A stretch of 8,200 bases of DNA from Minisyncoccota bacterium (GCA_023229825.1 JALNYN010000040.1:1-8200), one strand, 5' to 3'. Shown: positions 1 to 6,253, numbered from the stretch's first letter. A program made the numbers and translations. The notes: generated from the sequence alone by a model not told the origin.

Positions 1-409
1 CGCATTCAATATCACTGCACAAACTTCCCCCCATCGCCACATTCAATATTTGCGCTCCTCGACAGACACCGAAGATCGGTTTTCTCTTTTCCAGAAATGC
101 TTTAACCAGCGATAGTTCCAATTCGTCTCGTTCTTTGGAAACATTTTCAGTCTTTTCGTGTAGATCTTGACCGTAGTGTGCCGGCTCAATGTCTCCTCCG
201 CCGGGAAGCAGCAAACCGTCGGCGATCGACGCAAGTTCCGTAATGTCTTCATATTTGGCTCCGTACGGAACAACCAGGGGATTGCCGTTTGCTGCGAGGA
301 CCGCACTTACATAAGAGGACTCCGCCGCATCACGCTCAAGATCTCCTCCATGAGCAGAAGGCTCGCGGAACGAAGAGATTAAAATGATCGGCTTTTTTCT
401 CGTATTCAT
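1..409 (-). CDS. Class I glutamine amidotransferase-like hydrolase (peptidase C26 / gamma-glutamyl-GABA hydrolase type), 3' truncated
   Basis: The ATG at 409 opens a frame that stays open to the window edge (136 codons), so the C-terminal part is missing. The N-terminus, starting MNTRKKPIILISSFRE, looks like the first beta strand of a Rossmann-like class I GATase domain. A glycine-rich LLLPGGGDIEP segment follows at about residues 74-84, and the nucleophile elbow FGVCRGAQILNVAMGGS at about 113-129 carries the catalytic Cys. Spacing and motifs fit the PuuD/peptidase C26 family, which hydrolyses gamma-glutamyl amides. The catalytic His and Glu would lie beyond the window. There is no signal peptide, so it should be cytoplasmic. 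No Shine-Dalgarno is seen: the start lies 9 nt after an extended -10 box, so the leader would be only 2-3 nt. The exact substrate cannot be told; stand-alone amidotransferase subunits share the fold. Family call is good, specificity is not. Confidence 0.85.
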   Translation of the reverse strand, partial: MNTRKKPIILISSFREPSAHGGDLERDAAESSYVSAVLAANGNPLVVPYGAKYEDITELASIADGLLLPGGGDIEPAHYGQDLHEKTENVSKERDELELSLVKAFLEKRKPIFGVCRGAQILNVAMGGSLCSDIEC

Positions 410-418
410 ACAATTTGC

Positions 419-428
419 ATTGTAGCAC
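419..428 (-). promoter_or_regulatory. Extended -10 promoter of the C26 amidotransferase gene
   Basis: On the minus strand this reads GTGCTACAAT, a TACAAT box preceded by TG and one base, the extended -10 form. It ends 9 nt before the ATG at 409. No convincing -35 is seen; that position falls inside the palindromic element at 434-510. Confidence 0.5.
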
Positions 429-433
429 AAAAA

Positions 434-510
434 AGTATCAGGGATAAGTATCAGTATCAGGGAACGACGCATGCCGTTATTTCCTGATACTGATACTTAT
501 CCCTGATACT
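434..510. repeat. 77-nt palindromic element, copy A (perfect 28-bp stem)
   Basis: Left arm 434-461 and right arm 483-510 are perfect reverse complements over 28 nt. Each arm is built from the hexamer AGTATC, three times per arm, followed by AGG. The 21-nt centre holds a second stem, AACG (463-466) with CGTT (475-478), around an 8-nt loop containing the palindrome GCATGC. Copy B at 1174-1250 has the same length and orientation; copy C at 7342 has the left half. It lies 8 nt past the stop of the glucosaminidase-like gene and 10 nt upstream of the next promoter -10. There is no U-run directly after the stem, so it is not a plain intrinsic terminator. Function unknown. Confidence 0.9.
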
Positions 511-518
511 GCGTTCGT

Positions 519-1073
519 CTAATCTCCGATCGAAGCCATGATGGCAAGTACCTCATTTGTATAGGTAGGCACCACGGTTCCGTTGTAGTGATGAAGCTTG
601 GTCTCAGTGTTCCCGGAATAATAGCTTGCGGTGTTCGGGTTATCACCGCCGAGATTCCGGGCAACAACTTCGATGGCCTCATTAAAGCTCCGAAACGTCA
701 CCTTGCATGATGCCCAGCCGAAAGGGTTATACCCGCAAGCTTGTTTTCCGCCGGTTGATTCTCTGACGGCAATAGCCGGCAAAAGACGCCAATCCAGATC
801 ATGTTCGATCGCTTCTTCAACCATTTTCTTACCAAAGCCAAAAAGAGGCATGCTTCGATTTTTGAAGTATGCGTCGATCTTCTCGGCACGTTCCGAGATG
901 AGATCTTTCTCCTTTTGCGCTTCCGTCACAGGAGCGCTTTGCATCATGCCGGTCTCAGCCCCTCCGAGCGAGGGTTGAAACTTATCGGCAGAAACAAACG
1001 GAGAAGTTAGTCCCATGGCAAGCATTGGCAGAACGGCCATGGACCATGTAAATTGTAGTATAAAATTACCCAT
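519..1073 (-). CDS. Secreted glucosaminidase / lysozyme-like peptidoglycan hydrolase
   Basis: The protein has 184 residues. Residues 1-29 form a signal peptide with a hydrophobic core and a VSA|D cleavage-like site, so it should be exported. A short polar linker leads to a compact catalytic domain at about 63-182. That domain has the lysozyme-like pattern DWRLLPAIAVRESTGG, in which E105 is the likely catalytic acid, then YNPFGWASC (115-123), FNEAIEVVARNLGG and a YNGTVVPTYTNEVLAIMASI tail. This matches the mannosyl-glycoprotein endo-beta-N-acetylglucosaminidase-like/GH73 domain common as a small secreted protein in CPR genomes, likely acting on cell-wall glycan during growth or contact with a host. 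Two Cys (113, 123) could form a disulfide. There is no Shine-Dalgarno; a small hairpin sits just before the ATG. The gene lies between two copies of the 77-nt palindromic element. Alternative: a structural lysozyme-like domain without activity. Confidence 0.85.
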   Translation of the reverse strand: MGNFILQFTWSMAVLPMLAMGLTSPFVSADKFQPSLGGAETGMMQSAPVTEAQKEKDLISERAEKIDAYFKNRSMPLFGFGKKMVEEAIEHDLDWRLLPAIAVRESTGGKQACGYNPFGWASCKVTFRSFNEAIEVVARNLGGDNPNTASYYSGNTETKLHHYNGTVVPTYTNEVLAIMASIGD

Positions 1074-1077
1074 TTTG

Positions 1078-1117
1078 AGCGGTTTTGCTCCGCTAACACC
1101 GTGAAGAATTTAGTGTA
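1078..1117 (-). promoter_or_regulatory. Putative promoter and leader hairpin of the glucosaminidase-like gene
   Basis: On the minus strand a TACACT box (1112-1117) would start an mRNA near 1105 with a leader of about 32 nt. The leader holds a hairpin, AGCGG (1094-1090) paired with CCGCT (1082-1078), that ends 4 nt before the ATG and contains the only GGAG-like stretch. The -35 (TTATTA) is weak. The hairpin is seen; the promoter call is tentative. Confidence 0.3.
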
Positions 1118-1173
1118 GCCTTTATTTAAAAACTTAATAAATAAGGACTATTTTTTGCACTTGCCCTGTTTAC

Positions 1174-1250
1174 AGTATCGGGGATCAGTATCAGTATCAG
1201 GGAACGACGAACGCCGTTATTTCCTGATACTGATACTTTTTCCTGATACT
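1174..1250. repeat. 77-nt palindromic element, copy B
   Basis: Same length, orientation and architecture as the element at 434-510. Outer arms 1174-1201 and 1223-1250 match over 24 of 28 positions. The inner stem is AACG (1203-1206) with CGTT (1215-1218) around an 8-nt loop, ACGAACGC, that differs from copy A. It lies about 100 nt upstream of the glucosaminidase-like start, so the two full copies bracket that single gene as direct repeats. Confidence 0.9.
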
Positions 1251-1508
1251 ATCAAAACGGGGTCTTGCCTAAGCAAGCATTACCGAACAGGTACTAGACT
1301 AGCATAAAAAGAGGTCATTTTCCACCGTTTTTAAACTTTTAAACACGATATTATGTTTTTGTCAAATTGACAAGTAAAAAACGGTCCTCACCGCATTTTT
1401 TACTCAAAATACGCTTATTTGAAGGCTTATATTACCCTTTTATCTTTCAAAAAATGTCCCCATATTACAAGGAACACATTTTTCGTTTTTTGCGGTTTTT
1501 TCTTTTCT
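1251..1508. other. A/T-rich gene-free region with several inverted repeats
   Basis: No coding frame is supported here. Visible structures are CTTGC-CTAA-GCAAG near 1263, the perfect repeat TTGTCAA-A-TTGACAA near 1357-1371, a terminator-like hairpin at 1374-1403, and AAAAATGT (1450-1457) paired with ACATTTTT (1476-1483). The region follows the 65-aa membrane protein gene on the minus strand and probably holds its transcription end. Confidence 0.6.
1374..1403. terminator. Possible bidirectional terminator
   Basis: GTAAAAAACGGT pairs with ACCG-CA-TTTTTTAC across a CCTC loop, leaving a 2-nt CA bulge. The core GC stem is only 4 bp but is flanked by A6 and T6 runs, so it could end transcripts from either side. 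It is 106 nt past the stop of the 65-aa gene on the minus strand. Confidence 0.4.
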
Positions 1509-1706
1509 CTAAATTCCCCCGATCGATGACGCAGTGCTGAGAAACGCCGGAATCGCTAATAACATCCCAATGAGAGGTAAGATGAACAAAATAACCGAAA
1601 GTATCAGCACCCAAAGGAAATATTTCCTCGTTTTTTCGACGGAAATGAATATTTTATCCAATTTTTCGTCATTTTGCTTGATCTTCTCTAAAATTTCTTG
1701 TTCCAT
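1509..1706 (-). CDS. Small membrane protein with N-terminal coil (unknown function)
   Basis: The protein has 65 residues. Residues 1-27 are charged and helical (MEQEILEKIKQNDEKLDKIF, then SVEKTRK). They are followed by a 30-residue hydrophobic stretch, about 29-59, with a Pro-Leu-Ile-Gly kink in the middle that could be one long helix or a hairpin of two. I recognise the layout from small hypothetical proteins in Parcubacteria-type genomes, but no function is known to me. The start is the first ATG. A TATAAG box lies 14 nt upstream on the minus strand, giving a leader of about 8 nt without Shine-Dalgarno. The gene begins 29 nt after the stop of the NTP pyrophosphatase gene and may also be read from that transcript. 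Confidence 0.75.
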   Translation of the reverse strand: MEQEILEKIKQNDEKLDKIFISVEKTRKYFLWVLILSVILFILPLIGMLLAIPAFLSTASSIGGI

Positions 1707-1735
1707 TTATGTTGATTGATCTTATACTGGTAAAT

Positions 1736-2290
1736 TTATCGTTCGATAAGGAATTTTTTCAGCTTGTCGAGTGCGAGACGCCTCATGGATGTCGCATGCT
1801 TCTCTGCCAAGCTCATTTCACCCCACGTCTGATCATACCCCTCGGGCATAAAGATCGCATCCCAGCCGAAACCGGCAGTTCCTCGCGGCTCCTTACTGAT
1901 CGATCCTTTCACTGATCCTTGAAATACCTTTGCTCCTTTTTCGTCGCAGTAAGCAAACTGCACCTCTGCAATAGCATTGCGATCTTGATATGCATCCAAT
2001 AATCTGCACAAACCCTCATTTTTGAGGGAATCAAGGAACCACTTGATGAGTGGGCCGGGTAGCTTCCCCATCGCGACAAACGAAAGAGAAACATCTTCCA
2101 CCAAAACCGGCTTGCCGATGATCTCGAAAGCACGGTTCGCTTTGTCCTCGACCACCTCCCGGAGCGAAAGCGACTGTATTTCAGGAAGATCAATGTTCAC
2201 GAACTCAACCGGAATAGCAAGATACTCTTTCAGATACTTCGCTTTTCCCGCATTGCCGGTGATGAAAATGAGCTCTTTTGGTTTTGGCAT
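1736..2290 (-). CDS. Non-canonical purine NTP pyrophosphatase (RdgB/HAM1/ITPase family)
   Basis: The 184-residue length is typical of the family. These cytoplasmic enzymes cleave dITP/ITP and XTP to the monophosphate and pyrophosphate, keeping deaminated purines out of DNA and RNA. Visible motifs in order are the N-terminal nucleotide-binding TGNAGK (11-16), the acidic metal/base site VEDVSL (64-69, with D66), LPGPLIKWF (77-85), the FGWDAIF loop (141-147), and a C-terminal H-A-T-S-M-R segment (165-170) matching the family's conserved Ser/Arg region. All core residues are present, so it should be active. The start is the first ATG; only a weak AGG lies upstream, and a TATTAA or CATAAT box near 2300-2310 could give a very short leader. 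The stop codon lies inside a small palindrome, TTATCG-AA-CGATAA. Family confidence is high; the rdgB symbol is not assigned because of sequence distance. Confidence 0.93.
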   Translation of the reverse strand: MPKPKELIFITGNAGKAKYLKEYLAIPVEFVNIDLPEIQSLSLREVVEDKANRAFEIIGKPVLVEDVSLSFVAMGKLPGPLIKWFLDSLKNEGLCRLLDAYQDRNAIAEVQFAYCDEKGAKVFQGSVKGSISKEPRGTAGFGWDAIFMPEGYDQTWGEMSLAEKHATSMRRLALDKLKKFLIER

Positions 2291-2334
2291 ATACCTATTA
2301 ATAAAATTATGATAAATCAGCTGCAGTTCAAAAG

Positions 2335-2463
2335 AAATTAAAAAGTAAAAATGAAAAAGGGAAAACCAAAACTAAAAATTAAAAAATTCCGCAAAATAGA
2401 GTTCCGTGTTAGTTTTTAATTTTTCCTTGTCGTTTTTCATTTTTCATTTTTACTTTTTAATTT
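2335..2463. repeat. Inverted A/T heptamer repeat (A5N2 / T5N2 tract) behind the P-type ATPase gene
   Basis: Left arm 2335-2358 and right arm 2440-2463 are perfect reverse complements over 24 nt. Inside them AAAAATTAAAAA (about 2374-2385) pairs with TTTTTAATTTTT (about 2413-2424). Both sides are built of roughly 7-nt units: AAAAA plus two variable bases on the left, TTTTT plus two on the right. The right arm overlaps the last codons and stop of the ATPase gene (TAA at 2457-2459). As RNA it forms a long A-U hairpin, which may serve as a 3' end, though no GC-rich terminator is present. Confidence 0.8.
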
Positions 2464-4313
2464 TTCTTCACTCCCTTAAAGAACAAAACTGAGTTTCCAA
2501 GCGGCAAGAAGTCTGTCGCAAAATTATAAAACGCGGCAAAACTGAGCCCGGCAATTCCGGTTAGCACCAAGAAAAATCCAATGGCGTTGCTTAAGACCCA
2601 GATGACGATGTCAACCTTCACCACGCGCCGCGTTCTCTGCCCCAGGTCGATCATATCGGGAAGTTTCGAAATATCGTCGTTCAATATGACTATGTCCGCC
2701 GCTTCTACCGCAACCGCGGTGCCTCCGCCCCCCATCGCCACACCCACATCCGCTCGTGAAAGAGCGGGCGCGTCATTGACGCCGTCGCCGACCATGCATA
2801 CCGGGCCATACGGCAATAATTTTTCGAGCTCGCGGAGCTTATCTTCCGGTTTGAGCGATGCGCGATATTCGGAGATCCCGAGAGAGCGCGCCGTATCCTT
2901 CGCGACCGCTTCGTTATCGCCGGTAAGCATTATGACCCGGATCCCGAGCGCATGGAGTTTTTCCATAGCCCCTTTGGCCTCAGTACGTATCGTATCAGCG
3001 ACAGAAACCACTCCCAGTATCTTTTTGTTCGCGATAACAAAGAACGCGGTCTCACCCCTTTCTCCTGCCGAATCAAACGCATTTTTTGCGTTTTTAGAAA
3101 GCGCCACATCGTGATCGAAAATCATGTTCATGTTACCCACCAAGATATCTTCGCCCGATGATCGCACGCGCACGCCCTTCCCTTCTACAACTTTATAGTC
3201 GTCCGGATCGGGGATCTCTCCGATCTTTTTTATCGCCTCGCGGCAAATGGCTCTGCCGATCGGATGATCGGAAAACTTTTCCGCTACGCCAGCCGCCCGC
3301 CAGAAAACTTTTTCCGCAATATTCGGTTCAAGCACAACCATTTTCACGGCTACAGATCCGTAGGTCAAAGTCCCGGTTTTATCAAGTACTACCACTTTCA
3401 CTCTGGAAATAGCGTCGAGCCATTCTCCTCCTTTGACGATCACTCCTTGCTTAGCCGCATAGCCGAGCGCCGCCGCAACCGCCATCGGGATAGCTACCGC
3501 CATGTCATCGGCGCAAGCCACCAAGAATATCGCGCCAGCCATTACAGCATTTTGGGTAAAATAATAGGTCAGTGCGCCGAGGATGATAACCACCGGCAAA
3601 AATATTCCTGCAAAGCGATCGGCAAGTCGTTCGGTATGAGACTTATTCTTCGCCGCTTCTGAAACAAGCGCTATCGTTCGAGAGAGGGTTGAATCCTCTC
3701 CGACGCGAACCGCTTTCACTTTGAGAAAACCCGATTCGTTTACCGTCCCGCTCAATACTTCATCCCCCGTAACCTTTTCGACAAGGCGAGATTCACCCGT
3801 AACTGAAGCCTCGTTCACCTCCGCTTTCCCATGGATGACGATGCCATCAACCGGAATAACCGCTCCATTCTTTACCACAAGTACATCTCCTTTTTTAACA
3901 AGCGAAGCATCGATGTCTTCCATGTCTCCCGAAGGATCTTCACGCAATGCCAGACGAGGCTTGAGCGCCAAAAGTTCTTTGATCGCATTCCCGGCGCGAG
4001 ATTCTGTTTTCCATTCCAAGAGATCGGCAAAAGCGAGCATAAGCACGATAAAAGCCGCAGAAGTCACTTCTCCCGCTGTGAACGCGATGATAACGGCGAA
4101 AATATTGAACGTGTCGATGCCGATCTTTCTCTTCATAACGGAAGTTACTGCTCCGATAGCCGTTTCTGCAGATCCGATCAGAGCAATGGCAAAAAGAATA
4201 CTGCCGCCGTCCTGACCGCGGAGAAAATAATAATGCGCAAGCGCCAAAGAAAGCGCGCCGATCAAAATATACTGTCGATAAGGCGGTTCGGAAAGTTTTT
4301 TTAGCGATATCAT
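2457..4313 (-). CDS. P1B-like cation-translocating P-type ATPase with CADD in place of the CPx motif
   Basis: The 618-residue inner-membrane ATP-driven ion pump has all P-type domains. Helices lie at about 14-32, 37-57, 66-82 and 84-100. The actuator domain carries TGES (172-175). Two more helices follow at about 233-251 and 256-283. The phosphorylation site is DKTGTLT (311-317, D311), the HP motif of P1B pumps is at 350-351, and TGDN (464-467) and GDGVNDAP (509-516) complete the catalytic domain. Two final helices span about 567-612. The HP motif and helix layout place it nearest the heavy-metal (P1B) group, but no N-terminal metal-binding domain is present. The helix-6 metal site, normally CPC/CPH/SPC, reads C267-A-D-D270 followed by MAVAIP. 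The transported ion is therefore unclear. It starts 1 nt after the stop of the upstream gene with no Shine-Dalgarno, implying coupled translation in a two-gene operon. Confidence 0.92.
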   Translation of the reverse strand: MISLKKLSEPPYRQYILIGALSLALAHYYFLRGQDGGSILFAIALIGSAETAIGAVTSVMKRKIGIDTFNIFAVIIAFTAGEVTSAAFIVLMLAFADLLEWKTESRAGNAIKELLALKPRLALREDPSGDMEDIDASLVKKGDVLVVKNGAVIPVDGIVIHGKAEVNEASVTGESRLVEKVTGDEVLSGTVNESGFLKVKAVRVGEDSTLSRTIALVSEAAKNKSHTERLADRFAGIFLPVVIILGALTYYFTQNAVMAGAIFLVACADDMAVAIPMAVAAALGYAAKQGVIVKGGEWLDAISRVKVVVLDKTGTLTYGSVAVKMVVLEPNIAEKVFWRAAGVAEKFSDHPIGRAICREAIKKIGEIPDPDDYKVVEGKGVRVRSSGEDILVGNMNMIFDHDVALSKNAKNAFDSAGERGETAFFVIANKKILGVVSVADTIRTEAKGAMEKLHALGIRVIMLTGDNEAVAKDTARSLGISEYRASLKPEDKLRELEKLLPYGPVCMVGDGVNDAPALSRADVGVAMGGGGTAVAVEAADIVILNDDISKLPDMIDLGQRTRRVVKVDIVIWVLSNAIGFFLVLTGIAGLSFAAFYNFATDFLPLGNSVLFFKGVKKN

Positions 4314-4314
4314 T

Positions 4315-4647
4315 TTATAAAAGGATTGAGAAAAATGCGTTTATAAAAAAGAGAACGATCCCAAAAATAAAGGCGGTAAAAAAACCGGCAACGGCAAAAC
4401 CGGGAACGATGAGCGTCGCAAGCAAAATAAGCGCGGTGTTGATCACGAGAGCAAACAAACCGAGCGTAAGGATCGTGACGGGAAGAGTAAGAAAAATCAG
4501 TATCGGTTTCAGAAAAGTATTAAGAATTCCAAGCACCACGGCAAGAACAAGCGCCGTAAACCAATTCGGCACGGTAACGCCCGGAATAATATAGCTCGCG
4601 ATCATTATCGCCAGCGTATGCAAAAATAAATGAAGTATCGTTTTCAT
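4315..4647 (-). CDS. YvlD/DUF360-type four-helix membrane protein (phage holin family IV)
   Basis: The 110-residue protein is almost wholly hydrophobic, with four membrane helices at about 5-22, 28-46, 50-78 and 81-109. Landmarks are SYIIPGVTVPNWFTAL and ILNTFLKPILIFLTLP, the sequence type of the Mycobacterial 4TM phage holin superfamily IV (YvlD), found in chromosomes of many bacteria. Despite the family name there is no phage context here, and its role is not established; a membrane-stress or envelope role is only a guess. It is the first gene of an operon with the P-type ATPase, whose ATG follows after 1 nt. The TATACT box ends 6 nt before the ATG, so transcription should begin at the start codon (leaderless). 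Confidence 0.85.
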   Translation of the reverse strand: MKTILHLFLHTLAIMIASYIIPGVTVPNWFTALVLAVVLGILNTFLKPILIFLTLPVTILTLGLFALVINTALILLATLIVPGFAVAGFFTAFIFGIVLFFINAFFSILL

Positions 4648-4653
4648 AAGTAT

Positions 4654-4662
4654 AGTATATCA
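4654..4662 (-). promoter_or_regulatory. Extended -10 promoter of the YvlD/ATPase operon (leaderless)
   Basis: The minus strand reads TGATATACT, a TGn extended -10 box. Six nt separate it from the ATG at 4647, which places the transcription start at or next to the A of ATG. A second overlapping TATACT lies 5 nt nearer the gene. No clear -35. Confidence 0.6.
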
Positions 4663-4712
4663 TGTCTGACGGAAACGAAAACGGCGGTCTGTGCACTCGA
4701 AAGTTTCTTTAC

Positions 4713-4741
4713 TTTAGAACTAAAATATGATTGAATATACA
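4713..4741 (+). promoter_or_regulatory. Tentative promoter/operator region of the 92-aa gene
   Basis: A TTTAG-AA-CTAAA palindrome lies at 4713-4724. TTTAGA (4713-4718) and TATACA (4736-4741) are 17 nt apart and could be -35 and -10; TATGAT at 4726-4731 is an alternative -10. The boxes are imperfect, so this is a weak call. Confidence 0.25.
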
Positions 4742-4776
4742 ACAGGTTGAAATGAACAAATGTAAATGGAGGTTAT

Positions 4777-5055
4777 ATGAAAATCGGAAGTTTTCGGTTA
4801 TCAGGTGGATTGCGATATGATGGTAAACACTTTTATTGGGATCCAAAAAAAATAGAATTTTCTCGTAAAGAAATAAAAGCAGCGTGGAGGAAAGTGATGA
4901 CAGAATTTTATGACACAGACAAAGGTTCCAAAGTTAAAAAACCAAAAACAGAACAAGAAAAACCACCCAAACAACCTTTTTACTGCCAATGGCAAAACGG
5001 CGAATGGGATAGAAAATTCCGCGACAAAAACGGAAACGAAATAAAATATGAATAA
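4777..5055 (+). CDS. Hypothetical 92-aa basic protein
   Basis: I do not recognise this protein. It is soluble, without signal peptide or membrane helix. Residues 1-45 contain aromatic and glycine positions (GGLRYDGKHFYWDPKK) and a helix with EIKAAWRKVM. Residues 46-67 are a Lys/Pro/Glu-rich linker (KVKKPKTEQEKPPKQP). The tail (68-92) holds two short Trp-containing strands, CQWQNGEWDRKFRDKNGNE. The start is fixed by GGAGG at 4768-4772, four nt before the ATG, a rather short spacing. An intrinsic terminator follows the stop by 7 nt, so it is probably a single-gene transcript. It is AT-richer and more Lys-rich than the neighbouring ATPase gene. Confidence that it is a gene rests on the Shine-Dalgarno and terminator. 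Confidence 0.7.
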   Translation: MKIGSFRLSGGLRYDGKHFYWDPKKIEFSRKEIKAAWRKVMTEFYDTDKGSKVKKPKTEQEKPPKQPFYCQWQNGEWDRKFRDKNGNEIKYE

Positions 5056-5062
5056 AAACATA

Positions 5063-5087
5063 CCTGTCCGATTTGGACAGGTTTTTT
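5063..5087 (+). terminator. Intrinsic terminator of the 92-aa gene
   Basis: CCTGTCC (5063-5069) pairs with GGACAGG (5075-5081) around GATTT, followed by six T. A flanking A-T pair extends the stem. Canonical Rho-independent form. Confidence 0.9.
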
Positions 5088-5109
5088 ATTCTTAGAAACA
5101 TCTTTCAGT

Positions 5110-5138
5110 TTTACTTTTTCCGGAAAAGGTATTAATCT
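5110..5138 (+). promoter_or_regulatory. Tentative promoter of the GH5 gene with a palindrome in the spacer
   Basis: TTTACT (5110-5115) and TAATCT (5133-5138) are separated by 17 nt, upstream of the GH5 start. The spacer contains the perfect 12-nt palindrome TTTTCCGGAAAA (5116-5127), a possible operator. The boxes match the consensus only partly. Confidence 0.3.
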
Positions 5139-5154
5139 AAATTTAGAAAAGAAA

Positions 5155-5161
5155 AAAGGAG
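5155..5161 (+). promoter_or_regulatory. Shine-Dalgarno of the GH5 gene
   Basis: AAAGGAG lies 7 nt before the ATG at 5169, near-ideal strength and spacing. It settles the start and is notable because the 16S gene in this window lacks the matching CCUCC. Confidence 0.8.
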
Positions 5162-5168
5162 AAGTACC

Positions 5169-6242
5169 ATGAAAATTAAAGGCTGCAACTTGGGCGGACT
5201 GTTTGTCACAGAGAAATGGATCACTCCGTCTTTGTATCTATTCGGAAGCGACGAAACCTCGTTATGCGTTGGAATGAAAGAAAATGGAATGAATTCGCGA
5301 TCTTTTCTTGATAATCATAAAAAAAGATTTATCACAAAAGCGGATCTTGCCGCCATGCGCCGATGCGGGCTGAACTCCGTCCGTATTCCCGTCGGATATT
5401 GGATTATGGGAGATGAAGATTATCCCGATCATCCTGCGCTCAAGAGCATGCGTCCTTTTCCGGCGAATGAACTTGCGATCTTAAAAAAAGTAGTTCATTG
5501 GGCGGGAAAAGAAGGTCTTTCGGTCATGCTTGATCTGCACTGTGCCCCCGGCTGTCAAAATGGCTTTGACAATGGCGGAATTTCGGGAGTTTGCGATTGG
5601 CATACAAAACCGGAATATATCGACTACACCGTTGATGTCCTCGGCCGGATCGCCAAAACTTTCGCTTCATACTCCAATGTTATGGGGATTCAAGTTTTAA
5701 ACGAACCGCGATGGACGATCCCCACGTCTTTGCTCATTGAATTTTACGGACGAGCCTATGAAGCGATACGGAAAGAAATGCCCGCCAAAGAAGTTATAAT
5801 ACATGACGCATTTCGCGATCATAACGAATTCGCAGTGCTCTCAAAATTGCCGGGAATCGCTCTCGATGTCCACAGATACCGATGTTTTAACGATTGGATG
5901 CGCGACATGGATTTTTATACGCACATCCGCCAAGTGATCGTCGACGGACATGACGAAGCCGAAGATATCATGTCGATATGGCCTCATGCCTACGTTGGAG
6001 AATGGAGCTTGGGATTAAACTTAAACCCCGTTGATAAAGAAGATTCGCGAACGGATCAAGAGATCGTGCACAGCGAGACAAAAGACCCGAATGCTTCCTT
6101 CTTGATGACTGCTTACGCTTATGCCCAGCTTATCGCGCACGAACCATACACCGGATCATATTTTTGGACATGGAAAACGGAAGCATCCCCCGAGTGGAGC
6201 TACTCGAACGCGGTAAAAAAAGGCTGGATACCTCATCGTTGA
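5169..6242 (+). CDS. Glycoside hydrolase family 5 enzyme, exo-1,3-beta-glucanase-like
   Basis: The 357-residue protein is close to the bare GH5 (beta/alpha)8 catalytic domain. Motifs in order are the family opening KGCNLGGLFVTEKWITPSL (4-22), GLNSVRIPVGYW (67-78), LDLHCAPGCQNGFDNGG (121-137, with H124), the acid/base Glu in VLNEP (E179), IIHDAF (210-215), HRY (235-237), the nucleophile Glu in VGEWS (E278), and FWTWKTE (332-338). This order resembles fungal Exg1-type exo-1,3-beta-glucanases, which cut glucose units from beta-1,3-glucan. No signal peptide or carbohydrate-binding domain is visible, so it may act inside the cell on short imported glucans or leave by an unseen route. It stands alone with its own Shine-Dalgarno and two tandem terminators, suggesting an acquired single-gene unit. 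Family call is firm; exact substrate is inferred. Confidence 0.92.
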   Translation: MKIKGCNLGGLFVTEKWITPSLYLFGSDETSLCVGMKENGMNSRSFLDNHKKRFITKADLAAMRRCGLNSVRIPVGYWIMGDEDYPDHPALKSMRPFPANELAILKKVVHWAGKEGLSVMLDLHCAPGCQNGFDNGGISGVCDWHTKPEYIDYTVDVLGRIAKTFASYSNVMGIQVLNEPRWTIPTSLLIEFYGRAYEAIRKEMPAKEVIIHDAFRDHNEFAVLSKLPGIALDVHRYRCFNDWMRDMDFYTHIRQVIVDGHDEAEDIMSIWPHAYVGEWSLGLNLNPVDKEDSRTDQEIVHSETKDPNASFLMTAYAYAQLIAHEPYTGSYFWTWKTEASPEWSYSNAVKKGWIPHR

Positions 6243-6253
6243 TTTTTAATTTT

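Noticed and set aside
43..382. Open frames on both strands over the C26 gene
   Set aside because: They are other-frame shadows; the frame from 409 carries the GATase motifs including the catalytic Cys elbow.
434..510. CRISPR repeat or intrinsic terminator
   Set aside because: There is no repeat-spacer periodicity, and no T-run directly follows the stem on either strand.
631..1010. Plus-strand open frames opposite the glucosaminidase-like gene
   Set aside because: Antisense shadows with no ribosome site and unlikely composition; the minus-strand protein has clear domain motifs.
434..1250. Integron attC sites
   Set aside because: The size fits, but the RYYYAAC/GTTRRRY core sites are not at the ends, the arms are almost perfect instead of bulged, and no integrase is seen.
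1355..1371. Divergent promoters from the TTGACA boxes in the inverted repeat
   Set aside because: Neither direction has a -10-like hexamer at 16-18 nt that leads to a gene.
2581..4304. Plus-strand open frames opposite the P-type ATPase
   Set aside because: Low-complexity Ser/Arg-rich antisense frames without start signals.
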